Positions 63,207-64,000 of a DNA stretch of 64,000 bases are shown here, piece by piece. The DNA is taken from positions 124,001-188,000 of the forward strand of contig NZ_CP142208.1 of assembly GCF_036865545.1 (NCBI RefSeq), given 5' to 3'. The translations under genes were made by a program, and so were the position numbers. Under the pieces are notes generated by a model, which saw only the letters and a program-made list of their open reading frames with translations, made no database searches and was not told the DNA's origin. Numbering within the stretch: the first letter of the stretch is position 1; every line of letters begins with the position of its first letter. Source of the stretch: Erwinia sp. E_sp_B01_1 (GTDB taxonomy: Bacteria > Pseudomonadota > Gammaproteobacteria > Enterobacterales > Enterobacteriaceae).

Positions 63207-64000
63207 ATGTTTGCTTATCTTGTCCGACGTTTACTGGAAATGATCCCGGTGTTGCTGGTGGTCTCTCTGTTAGTGTTCGGTTTTATCAAATTGCTGCCGG
63301 GCGATCCGGCACGAATTTATGCCGGCCCCGATGCGCCCATTGAGGCAGTCGAGGCGGCACGCCAGCATCTGGGTCTGAATGACCCGCTGCCGCAGCAGTA
63401 TCTGCACTGGCTGGGCGGGCTGATGCAGGGCGATCTGGGCGTGACCTACCGCACCCAGCAGCCGGTTACCGAGGTGATCGCTCAGGGCTTTATGCCAACG
63501 ATGTGGCTGGCGCTGGCAGGCTTTGCCTGGTCGGTGCTGCTGGGGCTGATTATTGGGGTGATCTCCGCGCTGAAGCGCGGTAAATGGCAGGACTGGACGC
63601 TGATGAGCCTGGCGGTGGGCGGGATTTCGATGCCGCCGTTCTGGCTGGGGCTGCTGCTGATCCAGTTTGTCGCTATGCCGTTCGGCCTGTTTTCGGTCAG
63701 CGGCTTCAACAAGTTCAGCGACATCATTCTGCCCGCTATTACTCTGGGATCGTCAGTGGCGGCGGTGATGGCGCGATTCACCCGCTCGGCGTTTCTGGAA
63801 GTGGCACAGGAAGACTATGTGCGAACCGCGAAGGCCAAAGGACTACGCAACAGGCTGGTGACGTGGAAACACATCATGCGCAATGCGCTGATCCCGGTGA
63901 TCACCATGCTGGGGCTGCAATTCGGCTTCCTGCTGGGGGGATCGATCGTGGTGGAAAGCGTCTTCAGCTGGCCGGGTCTGGGCTGGCTGCTGATCGAGTC
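63207..64000 (+). CDS. peptide ABC-transporter permease (GsiC/DppB-like), 3'-truncated by window edge
   Basis: Coding is open from ATG 63207 (AGGA upstream) to the last base, giving 264 residues. It starts MFAYLVRRLLEMIPVLLVVS. It has the DppB pattern: LLPGDPARIYAG, DLGVTYRTQQPV, several membrane helices and the EAA loop VRTAKAKGLRNRLV that docks the ATPase. The last part reads VVESVFSWPGLGWLLIE, so only about 40 residues are missing. It is the third transporter gene of the operon; a second permease should follow outside the window. Confidence 0.92.
   Translation, partial: MFAYLVRRLLEMIPVLLVVSLLVFGFIKLLPGDPARIYAGPDAPIEAVEAARQHLGLNDPLPQQYLHWLGGLMQGDLGVTYRTQQPVTEVIAQGFMPTMWLALAGFAWSVLLGLIIGVISALKRGKWQDWTLMSLAVGGISMPPFWLGLLLIQFVAMPFGLFSVSGFNKFSDIILPAITLGSSVAAVMARFTRSAFLEVAQEDYVRTAKAKGLRNRLVTWKHIMRNALIPVITMLGLQFGFLLGGSIVVESVFSWPGLGWLLIE

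Noticed and set aside
1..64000. CRISPR arrays, tRNA, rRNA, insertion sequences and prophage genes
   Set aside because: None was recognised on reading: no regular short repeats with spacers, no tRNA or rRNA sequence and no transposase or integrase gene.

Overview
This window is chromosomal DNA from a member of the Enterobacterales, most likely Erwiniaceae or a close plant-associated relative. The gene order yhjE-yhjG-pdeH-kdgK-(esterase)-yhjJ-dctA-pdeK-bcs matches the Escherichia coli yhj/bcs region. A second cellulose operon carrying bcsD and a rhamnogalacturonan-use operon point to a plant-associated lifestyle. The exact species cannot be fixed from the sequence alone.

Left part (1-23.3 kb): two cellulose loci. 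The first is bcsA(partial)-bcsB-bcsC-bcsD-bcsZ. The second is bcsR-bcsQ-bcsA-bcsB-bcsC, with divergent bcsE-bcsF-bcsG (phosphoethanolamine-cellulose and c-di-GMP accessory genes). Only one endoglucanase gene (bcsZ) is seen, in the first operon. Between the loci lies a RelE/HigB-type toxin-antitoxin pair flanked by two 126-bp direct repeats. These repeats duplicate the 3' end of a DUF1471 gene.

Middle part (23.4-38 kb): c-di-GMP phosphodiesterases pdeK (HmsP-like) and pdeH, the latter with a flagellar sigma-28 promoter. Also here are dctA, a zinc-motif-less M16 protein (yhjJ), an esterase, kdgK, the AsmA-like yhjG, the transporter yhjE, and a coupled small membrane protein/hydrolase pair.

Accessory island (about 38.1-41.7 kb): a ChaN-type lipoprotein followed by an AT-rich four-gene cassette. 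The cassette encodes an outer-membrane barrel, a colicin V-like Gly-rich peptide with both a Sec signal and a double-glycine-like motif, a small membrane protein (possible immunity protein) and a stand-alone C39 peptidase. I regard this as the best candidate for an undescribed system: a microcin-like peptide exported without the usual C39-ABC transporter.

Right part (42-64 kb): mntP with an MntR-like palindrome; cbpA-cbpM; a rhamnogalacturonide operon (rhiT-rhiN-kduD-rpiB-like) behind a KdgR-like box; several small or accessory genes including a ParE/RHH toxin-antitoxin pair; a TonB receptor with a binding protein; and a dgcN-dgcA plus GsiABC-like peptide-uptake operon behind a perfect CRP site, cut by the window end.

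Quality note: bcsA (first copy), bcsG, bcsC (second copy) and yhjE are each broken by an apparent loss of one base in a 5-6 nt homopolymer. The uniform signature suggests sequencing error at least as strongly as real mutation.
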